The notes under the pieces were generated by a model. The model made no database searches and was not told the origin of the DNA. It saw only the letters and a program-made list of their open reading frames with translations. Positions 11,341-22,850 of a DNA stretch of 64,000 bases are shown in pieces. The stretch spans positions 4,793,501 through 4,857,500 of the forward strand of contig CALZFC010000020.1 of assembly GCA_945643635.1 (NCBI GenBank). Direction: 5' to 3'. The translations under genes and the position numbers were made by a program. The DNA is from Allodiplogaster sudhausi (lineage: Eukaryota > Nematoda > Chromadorea > Rhabditida > Diplogasteridae). Within the stretch, counting starts at the first letter, position 1; the number at the start of each line of letters is the position of its first letter.

Positions 11341-12379
11341 GGTCTCTGTATCTCGCTCTATTTCTCGCCTTCTCTTACCTTGTCCTATGTCATGCCCATT
11401 TCCCTCTTTCTTTACTTCTCCCTCCACTTGCAGGTGTCGAGTGAAGGAGAGGCAGTCTCTCTGCTTCTTCAGCTGGCCTTCGCCTTGGTGGTGGCCGAAG
11501 AGAGACTTCAGTTCGAGCACCGCGACCTCCACATCGGCAACGTCCTCGTCGCTCGCACTCAAGAGCCCGCGATCTCGTGAGCTATTTATTTTATTAGTTT
11601 TTTTTTCATTTTATTTGTTCTGTCTTTCTTTATCATCTGTCACGATTTCCCTCTTTTCTACCATCTATCGTGCTATTTCAGAGATTATCTGCAATATTAG
11701 TTCCATAATTTAGGTTTCGAGTAGCCGGCAGCGATGTGAGGGTAAAGAGCCACGGCGTGAAACTCTCCCTTATCGACTTCACGAACTCGCGTCTCCAGAA
11801 AGGTTTTCTCATTCAAAGTTTTGATAATTTATTTCTTCTGGTATATCTCAATAAATGTCTCTCGTTATCAGAAGGGACGACGATCTACATGGACCTAGAG
11901 AAGGACGAGGAAATATTCCAGGGTGAGGGTGACTACCAGTTCGACATCTACCGTCTAATGCGTGACGCCAACGGGTGCGTCCTTTTCTAATTATCTAAAA
12001 AGTTTTTTAATTGCGAATATCGTTGCAATTCGGTTTTTATTAGCTTATGCGATAGCAGAAGTTTAGCCAGGATTGGAAGTCGTTTACGCCGAAGACGAAC
12101 GTGTTGTGGATGCATTACATGGCGAGTGAGCTGCTTCTGGAGAAGAGAAAGAAGGATCGCGTCAAGAGTTTGTTTTCTTTTCTAATCTAATCATTGATGA
12201 GACTCTACTTGATGATTATACTCGAGCTGGATATAACTATTTGTCTGTTGTGAGAGTTCTCCGCGGCTCGTCGCAAGCAGCTGATGGCCATCTTCGACTC
12301 TCTCCTCTACTATGACCGAGTCGCTTCTTTTCTCAACGACGAAAAGGTCCTCAATCTCTGCGAGCAGTACTTGGTTTAG
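6196..12379 (+). CDS. hasp: Haspin, histone H3 Thr3 kinase
   Basis: Twenty-six exons close exactly to 1022 residues: 6196-6357, 6533-6655, 6782-6899, 6961-7011, 7128-7301, 7421-7551, 7617-7733, 7836-7955, 8008-8121, 8193-8312, 8427-8621, 8695-8778, 8904-8981, 9045-9281, 9406-9447, 9757-9849, 9993-10117, 10247-10334, 10417-10494, 10723-10819, 11050-11210, 11434-11576, 11714-11802, 11872-11974, 12067-12167, 12255-12379. Residues 1-680 are low-complexity Ser/Glu/Arg-rich. The kinase domain (about 690-1022) shows the Gly loop KLGEGTYGEVF, the lysine in SAVK, haspin-specific YPPFLLEEWD, catalytic HRDLHIGN, DFT in place of DFG, and GDYQFDIYRLM. Haspin marks mitotic chromatin to recruit the Aurora B complex. 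The ATG at 6196 is the first in frame after a good acceptor (GTTGTGCAG, 6174), a possible trans-splice site. Confidence 0.93.
9290..9385. repeat. (GA)n microsatellite in a haspin intron
   Basis: AG dinucleotides with a few interruptions, purine-rich on the coding strand. Confidence 0.95.
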
Positions 12380-12407
12380 GTGAGAAAAATTGACTATTGA
12401 TTTTGTA

Positions 12408-12645
12408 TTTAATTAGAAATTGGCCCTTTCATTCCCCAATTCTTACGGGCAGTTTCCACCTATAACTATAATATCCACGCCGTAGGACTTTTAGTTAGTA
12501 CAGAGCTGATGAGTTGTTATCTTTCACAATACCCAATGGCTAACAACTAGGCCTTCAAGTTCTGCGATGACATTGGAATTTTTTGGTTTTGTATTAAATG
12601 TTTACACTTATCACACTTTAATGAAAATTCTTACACGACTGACTG
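12408..12645. repeat. Diverged dispersed repeat, copy 2, just after haspin
   Basis: Partner of the repeat at 2335-2580. It starts about 30 bases after the haspin stop codon, so it probably lies in the 3' UTR. Conserved blocks are CTGATGAGTTGTTATCTTTC (12506-12525), AATACCCAATGGCTAA (12528-12543) and TTACACGACT near 12630. Confidence 0.65.
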
Positions 12646-12963
12646 ATTTATGGCCGGCATTTTCTGATGCTTATTGTTAATAGAGAGAAACTTCTTTTAT
12701 TTAATTATTCATTAAACATCCTCGCTTAGTAGAAGCTCAATTTGTAGAGTACATTGTTTGATATGTAAAAAAGGAAGTTTCCTATTGTACATAAACGGAA
12801 TGTTCTTATTTGGACCAAGGCACGCGCGTGGCAGCCGAGGGCTCGAAAAGGTTCTTAAGACTATGTTATTAGCTGTACCCATAGAGATGTCTTCCCAGCA
12901 CAACACTCCTAGGAATTGTATAAGTTAGTAGAGGGGAGAGGCCAGAGGAAGAGATCCACAACA
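12646..12963. other. Convergent spacer between haspin and the Kv channel gene
   Basis: The two genes are tail to tail. The stretch is AT-rich with no coding signal that I can defend and should hold both 3' UTRs. Confidence 0.4.
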
Positions 12964-13200
12964 TCAGACTTGGTCGCCGTGTTGCTGCGCATACTTCTTG
13001 ATTATTTGCTCTTCCCGCAACTTTACAACTTGCATAAAGTTGTTCACCTGCAAAATGGTTCTTCATTATCCAATTGTAGGTGGCTAGAAACTGGGAGAAA
13101 AGAATGGGAGGGTTTTCTGAATTGATAAGTTAGGAGATAAGACAAACAATGAAAGTAGAAAGACGGGCAGGGAGTTGAAGCGAGAGAGAGAGAGAGAGAA

Positions 13201-13237
<37 letters not shown>

Positions 13238-14495
13238 GAGAGAGAGAGAGAGAGAAATAGAGAGAGAGACAGAGAGAGAAATAGAGAGCATGAACGACGA
13301 AAGAGTAGCAGAGAGATGGAGAGAGAGAGACATACCATAATGGTGATGGGCAGTGCGAGGACCATGACACCGCAGACGATGGCTCCGCTTCCAACCAGTT
13401 TGCCGGCTTAAAGTAGGAACTCTCCTTACACTAAGGTAAGCAAAAAAACCCTGGCGATTGCAAACACGGCCAAGGGCTGCACTAACCAATTGTTTGAGGA
13501 ACCAAATCACCGTAGCCAACGGTTGCCATTGTTACGACACTCCTGTAGAAGAGAAAGCAATGATATTTGAGTGCTCACCGTTATCAATCGAGATGCATAA
13601 TCATGATATGGCATCTATTTCTAGCAGAGCAGTTAGTTCCCCTTGGTTAAGAGCTGGGTATTCTCTGTGAATAGTGGACTAACCACCAGAAGGCGGCTGG
13701 AATGGAAGTGAACTTGGTATCCGGCTCGTCCTTCTCTAGGAAGTAGATAAGAGTGGAGAAAAAGATGACCACCGTAACCATGACCACGCCCACCATCTGC
13801 ATCTGCTTCTTGCTCTTGCGAAGAGTCAACGCGAAGTTGGCCAGGCCTCAAATTGTTTGCTATGTCATCGTAGGTTACGGTAAGAGGGATTCTTTCGAAG
13901 TGGAATTATTTGATGAAGGGAGAAATGAGAAAAGGATGAGACTGACCTGGTGAGAATCGGCCGAGCTTCGCAATGCGAATGACACGAAGCACGCGCAGCA
14001 ACCGAACTGTCAGGAAGGCCCAGCGCACTTTGCGGATGTTCTCGCCACTCAGGCCACACTCCAAGAGGAAAGGGAATCGAACAAGGCCACAGATTATCAA
14101 GTTAAGGGGCAAGAACAGGGTAGAAAGCAGGCCCTCTTGCCTTATAGGCAGTCATAACTGCGAGAGAGGGGGGAGCAAGAGAGGGGAGAGAGAGGGAGAG
14201 ACGAAGAGATAGAGAGAGAGAGAGAGCGAGAGAGATTGAGACTGACAAGCAACAACATCATCTCGCAGAAGAAAGGTAGAATAGAGAGGAGATCGATGAC
14301 GTTGAGGAACTGGCGGACGAAGGCGATCTTGCGGGGGGCGACCCAGAGACGGAGGGAGTACTCGATCGAGAAGTAGATAACGCACATATTCTCGACGTAG
14401 TTGAATATTGGATGCTCTATCATCTCCACCTGCAATTTCTTTTTCTCTTTTCTGCGTCGCTTTGCCTTTCGTTCACTTTCCATTTTAATTCTATT

Positions 14496-14533
<38 letters not shown>

Positions 14534-15103
14534 ATTCCCGCCTTATATTTCCTTCTCTCGTTCTCTCCTCACCTTCTCTGTGTTCTCTCCCTTAATGACT
14601 GTCTTCGATTCTACCGTCACGCCCCCGCCAGCCATATTCGGATAAGTTGGGTATGTTGCTGTTCTGAAAAGATATTCTCTTATTCGTGACACTCTCTGCC
14701 TCTAGCTTGATTAGCTAACAGATTCAAAATGAAATGATATAAACAAGCTAAGATTGGATTCACATACGCATAAACTGGCTGCCCACTCTCCGACTTTTGC
14801 GGCACTTGGAATTCGGGAATCGAGCCAAGTATCAACGCAGCGATGCTCAACACAACGAAAGAGGTCGATGTCACCTCGAAGGCCTTAAAGAGATGGAGAG
14901 AGCAGCAGAGAAAGCAGAGAAACAAACAGCATGGCAACAAAGAGAGAAAGAAAGTGACCTTCCATAGGTTGGAAGTTGAATGGCCTTCGAGAACTAGCCA
15001 GAGGCGCCGTCGCAACTTAGAACAGCGGACACCAATAAAGTGATCCTTTTCCTGTAAGCCAGATGATCAGGGAGAAAGACAGAGAGTGTGATGAGAAGAG
15101 AGT

Positions 15104-15142
<39 letters not shown>

Positions 15143-15151
15143 AGAAAGAGC

Positions 15152-15195
<44 letters not shown>

Positions 15196-15415
15196 AGATA
15201 GAGCGAGGAGAGAGACGAGAGAAATAGTGATAAAAGCTAGCCTCTTGAACAGGCTGGTTCGAAGTGACGCAGTACTGTGTGAAAGGAGAGCAGCATTCAT
15301 CCATACGAGACTTACTCACTGCCCAGAATCTGAGAAGAAAGGCATTTTATTATGAGAGAGGGTAGAGAGAGAGAGGAGGAGAGTAGTGAGAGCGAGCGAG
15401 AGATGAGTTAGAAGT

Positions 15416-15456
<41 letters not shown>

Positions 15457-17110
15457 GGAGAAGAAGCGAGAAAAAAAGAAAAGCTTACCGCAACTCGGCC
15501 ATAAACTTGTCGAAGCAGAGATCCTTTGGAACGTGCAGCTTGCCGGTGGCGTAGAAGTCGTAGATCGGGTCGAAGTAGCTAGTGATGTGAAATATCAGCG
15601 AGCACCTTCACAAGTTTTTTTTATGAATGAAAAATATGTTGATAAGGAAGTGGCATAAAATGAGTTATTTCTCAACCAGTGAGTTTCGTTTGTGCATTAT
15701 TTGTAAGTCAGCAAGAAAGAATTTCTCTCATTTAGGAGAGTCTGAAAAAATATTCAAGTGATTATTGAAAGGAAAAAAAATTATTATGATGCAAGAGAAT
15801 GTCTACCGTGGCACTCGCTCGAAGAAGTATTCGTCCTCCACCTCGAAGTAGCCATCCGCCCACTGCCGGCGATGCTCGTGGTTCATACGCACGAAGCGGC
15901 CGAGCAGCGTCTTCGGCCCGAAACGAGCAATCGATCGGGAACGGATACGGTAGCTGCTCCCTCCTATATTCAGCCGGAGCATCGTGTCCTGCAGCGACGG
16001 TCATAGAACTACTGTAGATGTTATGTTCTCTCCCTCTCTCTCTCTCTCTCTCTCTTCCTCTCCCTCTCTCGCTCTTCTCTATCATAATCACTATTCCTTC
16101 TATGTACTTCTCTCCTATAAACCTCTAACCTCTTCCTCTTTCTCACACTCTCAATCTTCTTCCTTTCCAAAGGATGAGAACATAGACTGACTGGTAGATT
16201 ATCCCCTCGTACACTCGCCTTGTGCGATCTGTCAAGTGGCAAATTCGCTTCGACATCGTCGTTCATCCGGTCGGAGTTGTGTCTGAAGTTGAGTTACAGA
16301 TCTGTTGAGGAGTGAATTACTTACAATAACATTAAAAAGTTGGAAATATAATTATGCGACGTGGAAAAACGGGAGCCGTCACAGATCGTATAAAAAATGA
16401 CCATCCCCTTGTACGTAGCTTCTATAAGCTGTACACAAGATTAAAACGATTTATAGTCGGGCTTCTCGAAGGTTGGAATGGAAAAGGTTTTTTGGGATGC
16501 AACGAAAATTGCTACGCTCGTGTGTGGAAGGCGACGCTCTAGGATACAATCAACGAGAATTCCAAGCGTTGATGTCGCTTGAAAAGAAGAAAAATAAAAT
16601 AAATGCTTCGAATTTTTGTACTAGCCTTTGCTCTCGCTCAAGATTATAAGAAGAATGCTCATGTTTACTTGAAAGTAGAAAAAGGTTTCTGCTTGCATTG
16701 ATAATTAACGAATTAGGAGTGGACGTGTAGCGAACATTTTCGCAAAGAAGAATCTACTGATTCAAATGAGCTTACATGCATGTATGTATACATGTATACA
16801 TGTGTAGCATGCTTATGACGGTTGGATGAAAGTGAGCAAGATATAAATGATAATGCGGAAAGAGAGGAGAGAGAGAACGAACGAGAGAGACGGAGAGAGA
16901 GAGATAACAAGATGCATGCACATCATCTCCCGCAACTAGCCTGGGGCTGTTCCTCTCATCGATAGAGATACTTCTGCGGGTGTGCTCGTTGGTGGAGGAA
17001 GTCTTGGAGTTCTGCCCCCTGGCAGTGGGATGCTGTCTGGTGTCCGCGGCGTTGTCTTCGGAAGTCGTAGCCGTGGACGCGGCGGCCATCGTAGCGCTGC
17101 CCGAAGCCAT
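12964..17110 (-). CDS. Voltage-gated K+ channel, Kv2/Shab type
   Basis: Fourteen exons in transcription order: 17110-16941, 16282-16192, 15988-15807, 15605-15489, 15329-15242, 15051-14959, 14883-14768, 14663-14573, 14429-14247, 14058-13947, 13846-13684, 13542-13487, 13406-13336, 13047-12964; about 538 residues. T1 tetramerisation domain (LRLNIGG..EYFFER..YATGKLHVPKDLC) about 90-215; S1 TSTSFVVLSIAALIL; S2-S3 EHPIFNYVENMCVIYFSIEY; S4 with an Arg or Lys every third residue (RLLRVLRVIRIAKLGRF); S5 ending EKDEPDTKFTSIPAAFWW as in Shab; filter TVGYGD; S6 LALPITIMVNNF. Only 27 residues follow S6, far fewer than in Kv2. S6 has PIT where Kv2 has PXP. Two introns require GC donors (after 16941 and after 15242). 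The start ATG is inferred from the open N-terminal exon. Confidence 0.88.
13181..13330. repeat. (GA)n microsatellite in a Kv intron
   Basis: AG dinucleotides with ATAG interruptions. Read on the Kv coding strand it is pyrimidine-rich and abuts the donor of the S6 exon. Confidence 0.95.
15099..15212. repeat. (GA)n microsatellite, two tracts with a repeated spacer
   Basis: Two AG tracts are each followed by GATGAAGA, AGAGCGAGGAGAG, showing local tandem duplication of tract plus spacer. Confidence 0.9.
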
Positions 17111-17452
17111 TTGTCTGAGTTTTTCGCTTTGTTATTAACTTCATTTTTGTCAAAACTATGTTCTTTCATGAAACCGACAATACAGAGCCACCTTTTGCCA
17201 GTTTTTATTTTTCAAAATCAAGAGTATATCCTGCCGGCTTCTCTTTAATCCCTCATATGAAATAGGAAGGAATAGTGCAAGAAGAAAAGAAGAAAAAGAC
17301 ACGTCAGTTCATCTTTTGGTATATATTTTTTTCCGCAAAGTTAGCGCTGCAGGCGTGCTGGAAGGGCTTATTGAGGAAGAGTTTCTTGCTGCACATCATG
17401 TAGTTTACAACACGACGCGAATATGCCAGCGGAGAGAGGAGAGAGAGAGTAC

Positions 17453-17488
<36 letters not shown>

Positions 17489-17489
17489 G

Positions 17490-17524
<35 letters not shown>

Positions 17525-18213
17525 CACGAGAGAGACTGAACGAAACAGACACAGAATGTCCAACGAATAGATGCGGAAATGTGCAAGTCGTGAGAATAAG
17601 ATGAAGAGTGACCAATAAAGCTAGTTGAAAAAAGAGTCTCTAAAGTGTGACAGACATTCGTAAAACATTGGGAGTGCAAAAAAAAACCCGTCGAGCATGA
17701 AAGAAGTGAAAGAAATTTGCTTTCCTTTTTAAACAATAATTTAAGGTGTAAAATGGTCGTAGTTGACGGAAGGAATCGAACCCGATCATGGCGACGCTGC
17801 TGTCCAAACTCAGCTGTCGTTGTGCTTCCGAGGACGACAGAGAACGCGGGGAAATACTGAAAACTATCTGTAATCGTTCCTAATCAATGATAAGTCTACA
17901 GTTGTATGGATGAATGGAAATAGACAGATTAGAGCAATGCAAACGGCAATTCGTAAGAAGGCAATTGAATTGGATTTGCTAGGTGAATCATACATATGTA
18001 TATTCTAGCCACCCCCGCAATAGGCCAGTGCACCTCAAGTAAAGAAAACACGATAATTTGATTCCTTGGTTTTGAATTTCATCCTTTTTCAAGATGTAGT
18101 CCCAGATACGGAAATAGAAATAGTTAAGTTTTGATCATTGTTTCAAATTGACATTTGTTAGTGTAAAGAGAAAAGACAATTACATGAATTGCTGAATAAA
18201 GGCGGATAGAGCA
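17111..18213. other. Spacer upstream of the Kv channel gene
   Basis: Holds (GA)n tracts at 17430-17521 and a tRNA B-box-like GGGTTCGATTCC on the minus strand near 17768-17779. A possible exon on + (17350-17428, GVLEGLIEEEFLAAHHVVY) follows CTGCAG but has no partner. The Kv promoter should lie here; I see no clear core element. Confidence 0.35.
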
Positions 18214-18228
18214 TTCTTCGATTGCAGG

Positions 18229-18391
18229 ATTATTGAGATCTATTTTGGAATGGTTGGACGTCGATGGGAAAGAAATGAGTGAAGTATACACTTTCTTTGC
18301 AGAAGAATTGAGTAGCGGAAAGGAGATCATCAAGGTGAGAGAGACAGATAGAGGAAGAAAGAGAGATAAAAAGATAGATGAGAGAAGGCGT

Positions 18392-18442
<51 letters not shown>

Positions 18443-18531
18443 AGCATCATCTGCAGGCTGAAAGAGATTCGGCATCGGAGCTTTTGAAACTGAATGCTCG
18501 GCCTTTCTTGCAAACCACCACGGCTCAGAAG
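18229..18531 (+). CDS. Two joined exons of an unidentified gene
   Basis: The exon after TTGCAG (18229-18333, ILEWLDVDGKEMSEVYTFF..GKEIIK) ends at AAG|gtgaga. It joins in phase across a (GA)n intron to 18457-18531 (AERDSASELLKLNARPFLQ), which follows CTGCAG and ends AAG|gtcgga. Both splice sites are good and the peptide is charged and coding-like. I do not recognise the family, and neighbouring exons were not linked with certainty. Candidates downstream on the same strand are 19628-19840 and 20248-20410. Confidence 0.4.
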
Positions 18532-19534
18532 GTCGGAAGGAGAACATCCGGAGGGAACCACTCTTTCTTCGCTAAAGAGATGCACAATAGGCTGAAGAGA
18601 GAGAGAGAGTGTGAATGAGGTAGAGAGAGATAATAGAGATAGATAGATACAGCGAGAAGAGAAAGATACTGAGGGGGGAGGAATAGAGGAGGAAAAGAAG
18701 AGGGGATAAGAGAGATGATGGACACAAGACAAATCCTTAGCAGATCGCATGGCGAAGACTCAGAGGAAGCAGAGGAGAGGCGTCAAGACACGTCAAAACT
18801 ACTGATGACGATACCGGATGGCAGCAGAAGCGGGCGAGAGATGAGAGAGCAGAGAGGGTTTGAGAAAAAGGAGAGAGAAGGAAAGAGAAAAGAGAGGAAA
18901 AGAAAGCAAGGAGAGAGAGAGAGAGTGCAGAGAGAGAGAGAGTACAAGGCAGAGAAGAGATAACAGAAAGATACAAGAAGTGAAATGAATTTATGCATTT
19001 GTGAACTGAGCTGAGAGATGAAAAAGAAAGACAACATCTGAAAGAAAGACCTAATTTCACATTCCGGATTTAGTTCAAGCCTTTTTTTGCTTTCTGTGAA
19101 TGTTGTAGGAACGTGGATTAATTGCTATAGTGATGAGGGAGCTTAATGAAGAACCACGTGGATTAGACCCGGGCAGAAATTGATGGTGATAGAGGAGAGG
19201 GAGAACGAGCAAGAGAGAGAGAGAGAAAGATAGAGATAGAGAATGCAAGAAGGAAAGAGAGAGACAGACAAAAAGTTCGTCCTGAAATGTAAGGAAAAAA
19301 GAATGCGACCGGAGGAGATAAATAAGACCGGCGTTGAGGAATGAGATTCCATGCATGCATTTATGCAGACGCAGCTGCTGCTTCTGGCAATTACGAAAAC
19401 GAAGGAGGGAGAGGGAGAACTAGAGAGAAAGAGGAGAGACAGGCGAACAGAAGGTAAGAGATTGAGACGAAAATTACGAAAATCTAAAACATTGAATGGC
19501 TTTCCTGGGATAGACTGTAGACAGGGAAAGGCTC

Positions 19535-19588
<54 letters not shown>

Positions 19589-19627
19589 GGAGAGCGAGAG
19601 AGAGAGCGCGAGAGAGAGGAATCTGAC

Positions 19628-19840
19628 AGTTCATCGCCGGACGCAGTGTTCTCCATGTGCCGTTCGAGTCGATCGGTCCTGCCGAGCCGTCTGGAGTGGT
19701 TGCCGATTCCACGGACTCGGCCGTCGAAAGAGACGAGAGGAGAGAGCGGAGAGCTGGGCTGAGCTGCCTCTTCCTCCCCCCTTCTCCCCTCGCTCTCTGC
19801 CTCCTCCATCATTGCGCGCTCGTCTTGGCCTGCAGTTGAC
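19628..19840 (+). other. Possible exon, orientation uncertain
   Basis: On + it follows GACAG and reads FIAGRSVLHVPFESIGPAEP, then acidic and Arg-rich residues, ending in a hydrophobic tail (LALCLLHHCALVLACS) before TGA, which resembles a GPI signal. On - the same DNA is open from ATG 19842 (MSTAGQDERAMMEEAESEGR). Codon use does not decide. Only one can be real. Confidence 0.3.
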
Positions 19841-20247
19841 ACTTCTCTCGTTCCCTCTACTCTCTCTTTCTATCTACTCTCTTTTTTTTTCCCTCTCTAC
19901 TCAATGTCACGAAAAGCATCCGAAAGAGTGGAGAAAATTTGTATCTACATTCAACTTTTATCTGCATCTCTTCGATTGGCAAAGCAGAGGAGTAGCAAAT
20001 CCAGATGAAATTAGCAAGCAACGCGAATGGCACTCGAGGGCGTCATTCAGGGGTTTTCTAGGGATGGGGCTAACTAATAGGAGGACGACCACCTAAAAAT
20101 GATTAATTCAGGTTCAGTGATCGGCATCCTGTATTATGTATGCGTGTAAAGTTGTAGAGATCTCTAACTAATAACTAAGTATTTTTATATGTATTTGTAT
20201 TTTTGTTAAATTTTTCTTAATAATAAAACATGTTTTATCCATTTCAG

Positions 20248-20420
20248 ATGAGCAAGTGAAGACGTCCTCCAAAGATCTGCCACTGACTCGCTTCCGAGAC
20301 GAGTCGACTGTGGACAGCGTTGCCAGAGACGGCGACGAGTCTCTTCTTCTTCGTCTCAGCGTCCACGGAGTTGCCGCGGGCAGAGCTCAGCATCTCTGCT
20401 TCTCTCTTCCTCTCTCGTTC
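20248..20420 (+). other. Possible exon
   Basis: Follows CATTTCAG and reads DEQVKTSSKDLPLTRFRDES, then further Ser/Asp/Arg-rich sequence. GC content and third-position bias are like the genuine exons nearby. There is no clear donor, and it runs into CT repeats and a frame open to 20561. Family not recognised. Confidence 0.3.
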
Positions 20421-21265
20421 TCTCGTCCCTCTTTAGCCCCGAGAACATCAAATAAACATTTATTATCTAACAAAAAGGCCTCAAATTATTCAGCCAATTC
20501 AATAAGCAATAAGAGAAAAGGCAAAATAAGTTTTGCAATTACTCCGTCTAGCTACATGTGAGGTCCATGCGCAGTGATAGACCATTATACTTTATGATAT
20601 AACGATATAAGGAGGAGAATTATAAAAAGACTTCAGCTTCTTCTCTATGATTTATTGCGTAGACAGGTGCACTAAACAGAATGTATGCGCATACATGAAA
20701 TGGGCTGCAAATAAATGATGAATAACGGAAACATAAGATACATCTGCATACGTAGACAGGAAGGCGTCTAAGAGGTGAAGAGGACAGGAATGAGTGGTAG
20801 GCTTCACACACTCAACTCTCACTATCCCTATATATTGGCTTTCTTTCTCGCATCCATTCTCTCTCCTTATCCTTTTAATCTCATCTCGTGGCTTGCATTT
20901 GAAATAGTGTATCCGATGTAGAATAATTTAAAGGTATTCGAATTATTCTTTCTATACAAAATTTAATTTCAAACAAAGATCCGTCCACGATGAATAGACC
21001 TCATGGAAAGGAATATAAAATGAATGAGGTTCAAAGGCAGGAGGGGGGGGGGGGTGCAAAGTGCACTTCTTCTCGTCAAACGAACGATAAAGACCTGCAA
21101 GGAAATTGTAAAAGAGCAACATAAAGGCAAGCGTAACATCAAATAAAATGAATTGAAGTCCTACTCATGTGCACCTCTCTTTATGCTTGTGGCATTCCTA
21201 CTCTCTATTCCCTCAACGTCTGATTCTTCTCCTCCCTTTTATTCTCTCTCACTGTCTCTCTGTCG

Positions 21266-21314
<49 letters not shown>

Positions 21315-22806
21315 CCTCTCAGCCTCTCTCCTCAACTTCTTTCTTTATACAATTTGATTTGAATGCATAGTCCATCGATGCCTAAGCCTGCGGCTTACAC
21401 GGCAACAAATGAATGCCAGGAGACACATGGCGAGAACTCTTTCACTTCTCACTCTCACTCTCGCTGTCTCTCTCTCTCTATCTCTCTGTCTCTCTCTTTC
21501 TCGTTCTCTCGCCCACTTTCATCGCCTGTTTTTCTCTCTCCTCTCTCTTTCTTATCTAAATGATTTATCCAACCCTTCACTATTTGCCATTCTCCTTCTT
21601 TCTTTTCTCTCCTCGCGCATTCGATGCTTTCGAACCTCACGAAGAAGCCTAATAAAGTAGCGCAGACTTCGCTTCGTGAGCTGACGATAAAAACGTTGAA
21701 AGGGAGTCGAGTGGGGGGGGATATCTCCTAGAGACTTGCCCTGAATCATAATCGCCTTCTCTCGATTAGCGATTCTTCACTTTCCCCGAATATTTCGCAA
21801 AGTCAAATATGTAAGTGCACTTTTTTTTTACAAACATCATGAGAGTTTTTATTATAATCTGCATAGAAAGAGTCCGCTCCTATCCTGAAGCAGATGAAGG
21901 CGAGAGGCAAGCGCAATAAAAAAAAAAGATGTAAAGCGAATGGCGCCGGAAATGCCCGTCGCATATCACCCATTCTTGGTTAGGAAAAGGAGAAGAAGAA
22001 ACGGATATTGGACGTGAAGGCGCACGCGTTCAGGATATCTTCTCCTTTCTCTCATATTCAACCCCCCCCCCCTCTCCCATGTATGCATCCTATGGATATA
22101 TTCTTGCACAAACATTAATAGTCGAAGAATACACCAACAGAAAAATATAGATAAAATATGTGAGAAAAGCATAGGTAAACATGTATAGATAAAACATTCC
22201 CGCAGACTACAAATGGAGTTCAGGGAGCATCTGGAAATTGCTTCTTTACTCGTACCAAAAAAGCTGAGCATGACTTGTTGGGGGGGGGGGGCATAGCATA
22301 AATACCTCATAGCTCTCGACTGAATGGACAGCGAAAGCACAAAAACACATCGACTCACCGAAGCAGTTATTTCCAAAATTGTTAACAATATTTTGATGGT
22401 TGGGAGAAAATCTCTTTTAAATAGACGTACGTTGGTAAGGGGCAATTCAAACTTGATTTTTTTGAAAGCCTACAGAATCGAACGATTCATTAGTAGAAAT
22501 CACGGGATAAATGATATCCCTCAATTTCTTCTCCATTTTCAAGGGCGTTCTCTAATAACAAAAGAGATTAAACTAATTGGGTGTCAAGCTAATAAAAGAA
22601 ATGGAACGATGCCATCTCGTATGGAGATCGGTCAGCAGACTGGAGGAGGAAGGCTGGAGTAAAGAAAGGGGCAGGATCAGGCAAGGAGGGGTGGGAGGTG
22701 GCCGAGGAGAGAGCAGGTATTATTAGGAGAGTGGAGAGACAAACAGAAGTCTGGATGAGAAGCACAATTACAGATATCGAGAGCGAGATGGAGAGGGAGC
22801 CGCGAG

Positions 22807-22850
<44 letters not shown>

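Noticed and set aside
16354..16542. ORF of 62 codons on + inside the first Kv intron
   Set aside because: No homology, no splice context, poor composition; it lies antisense in an intron.
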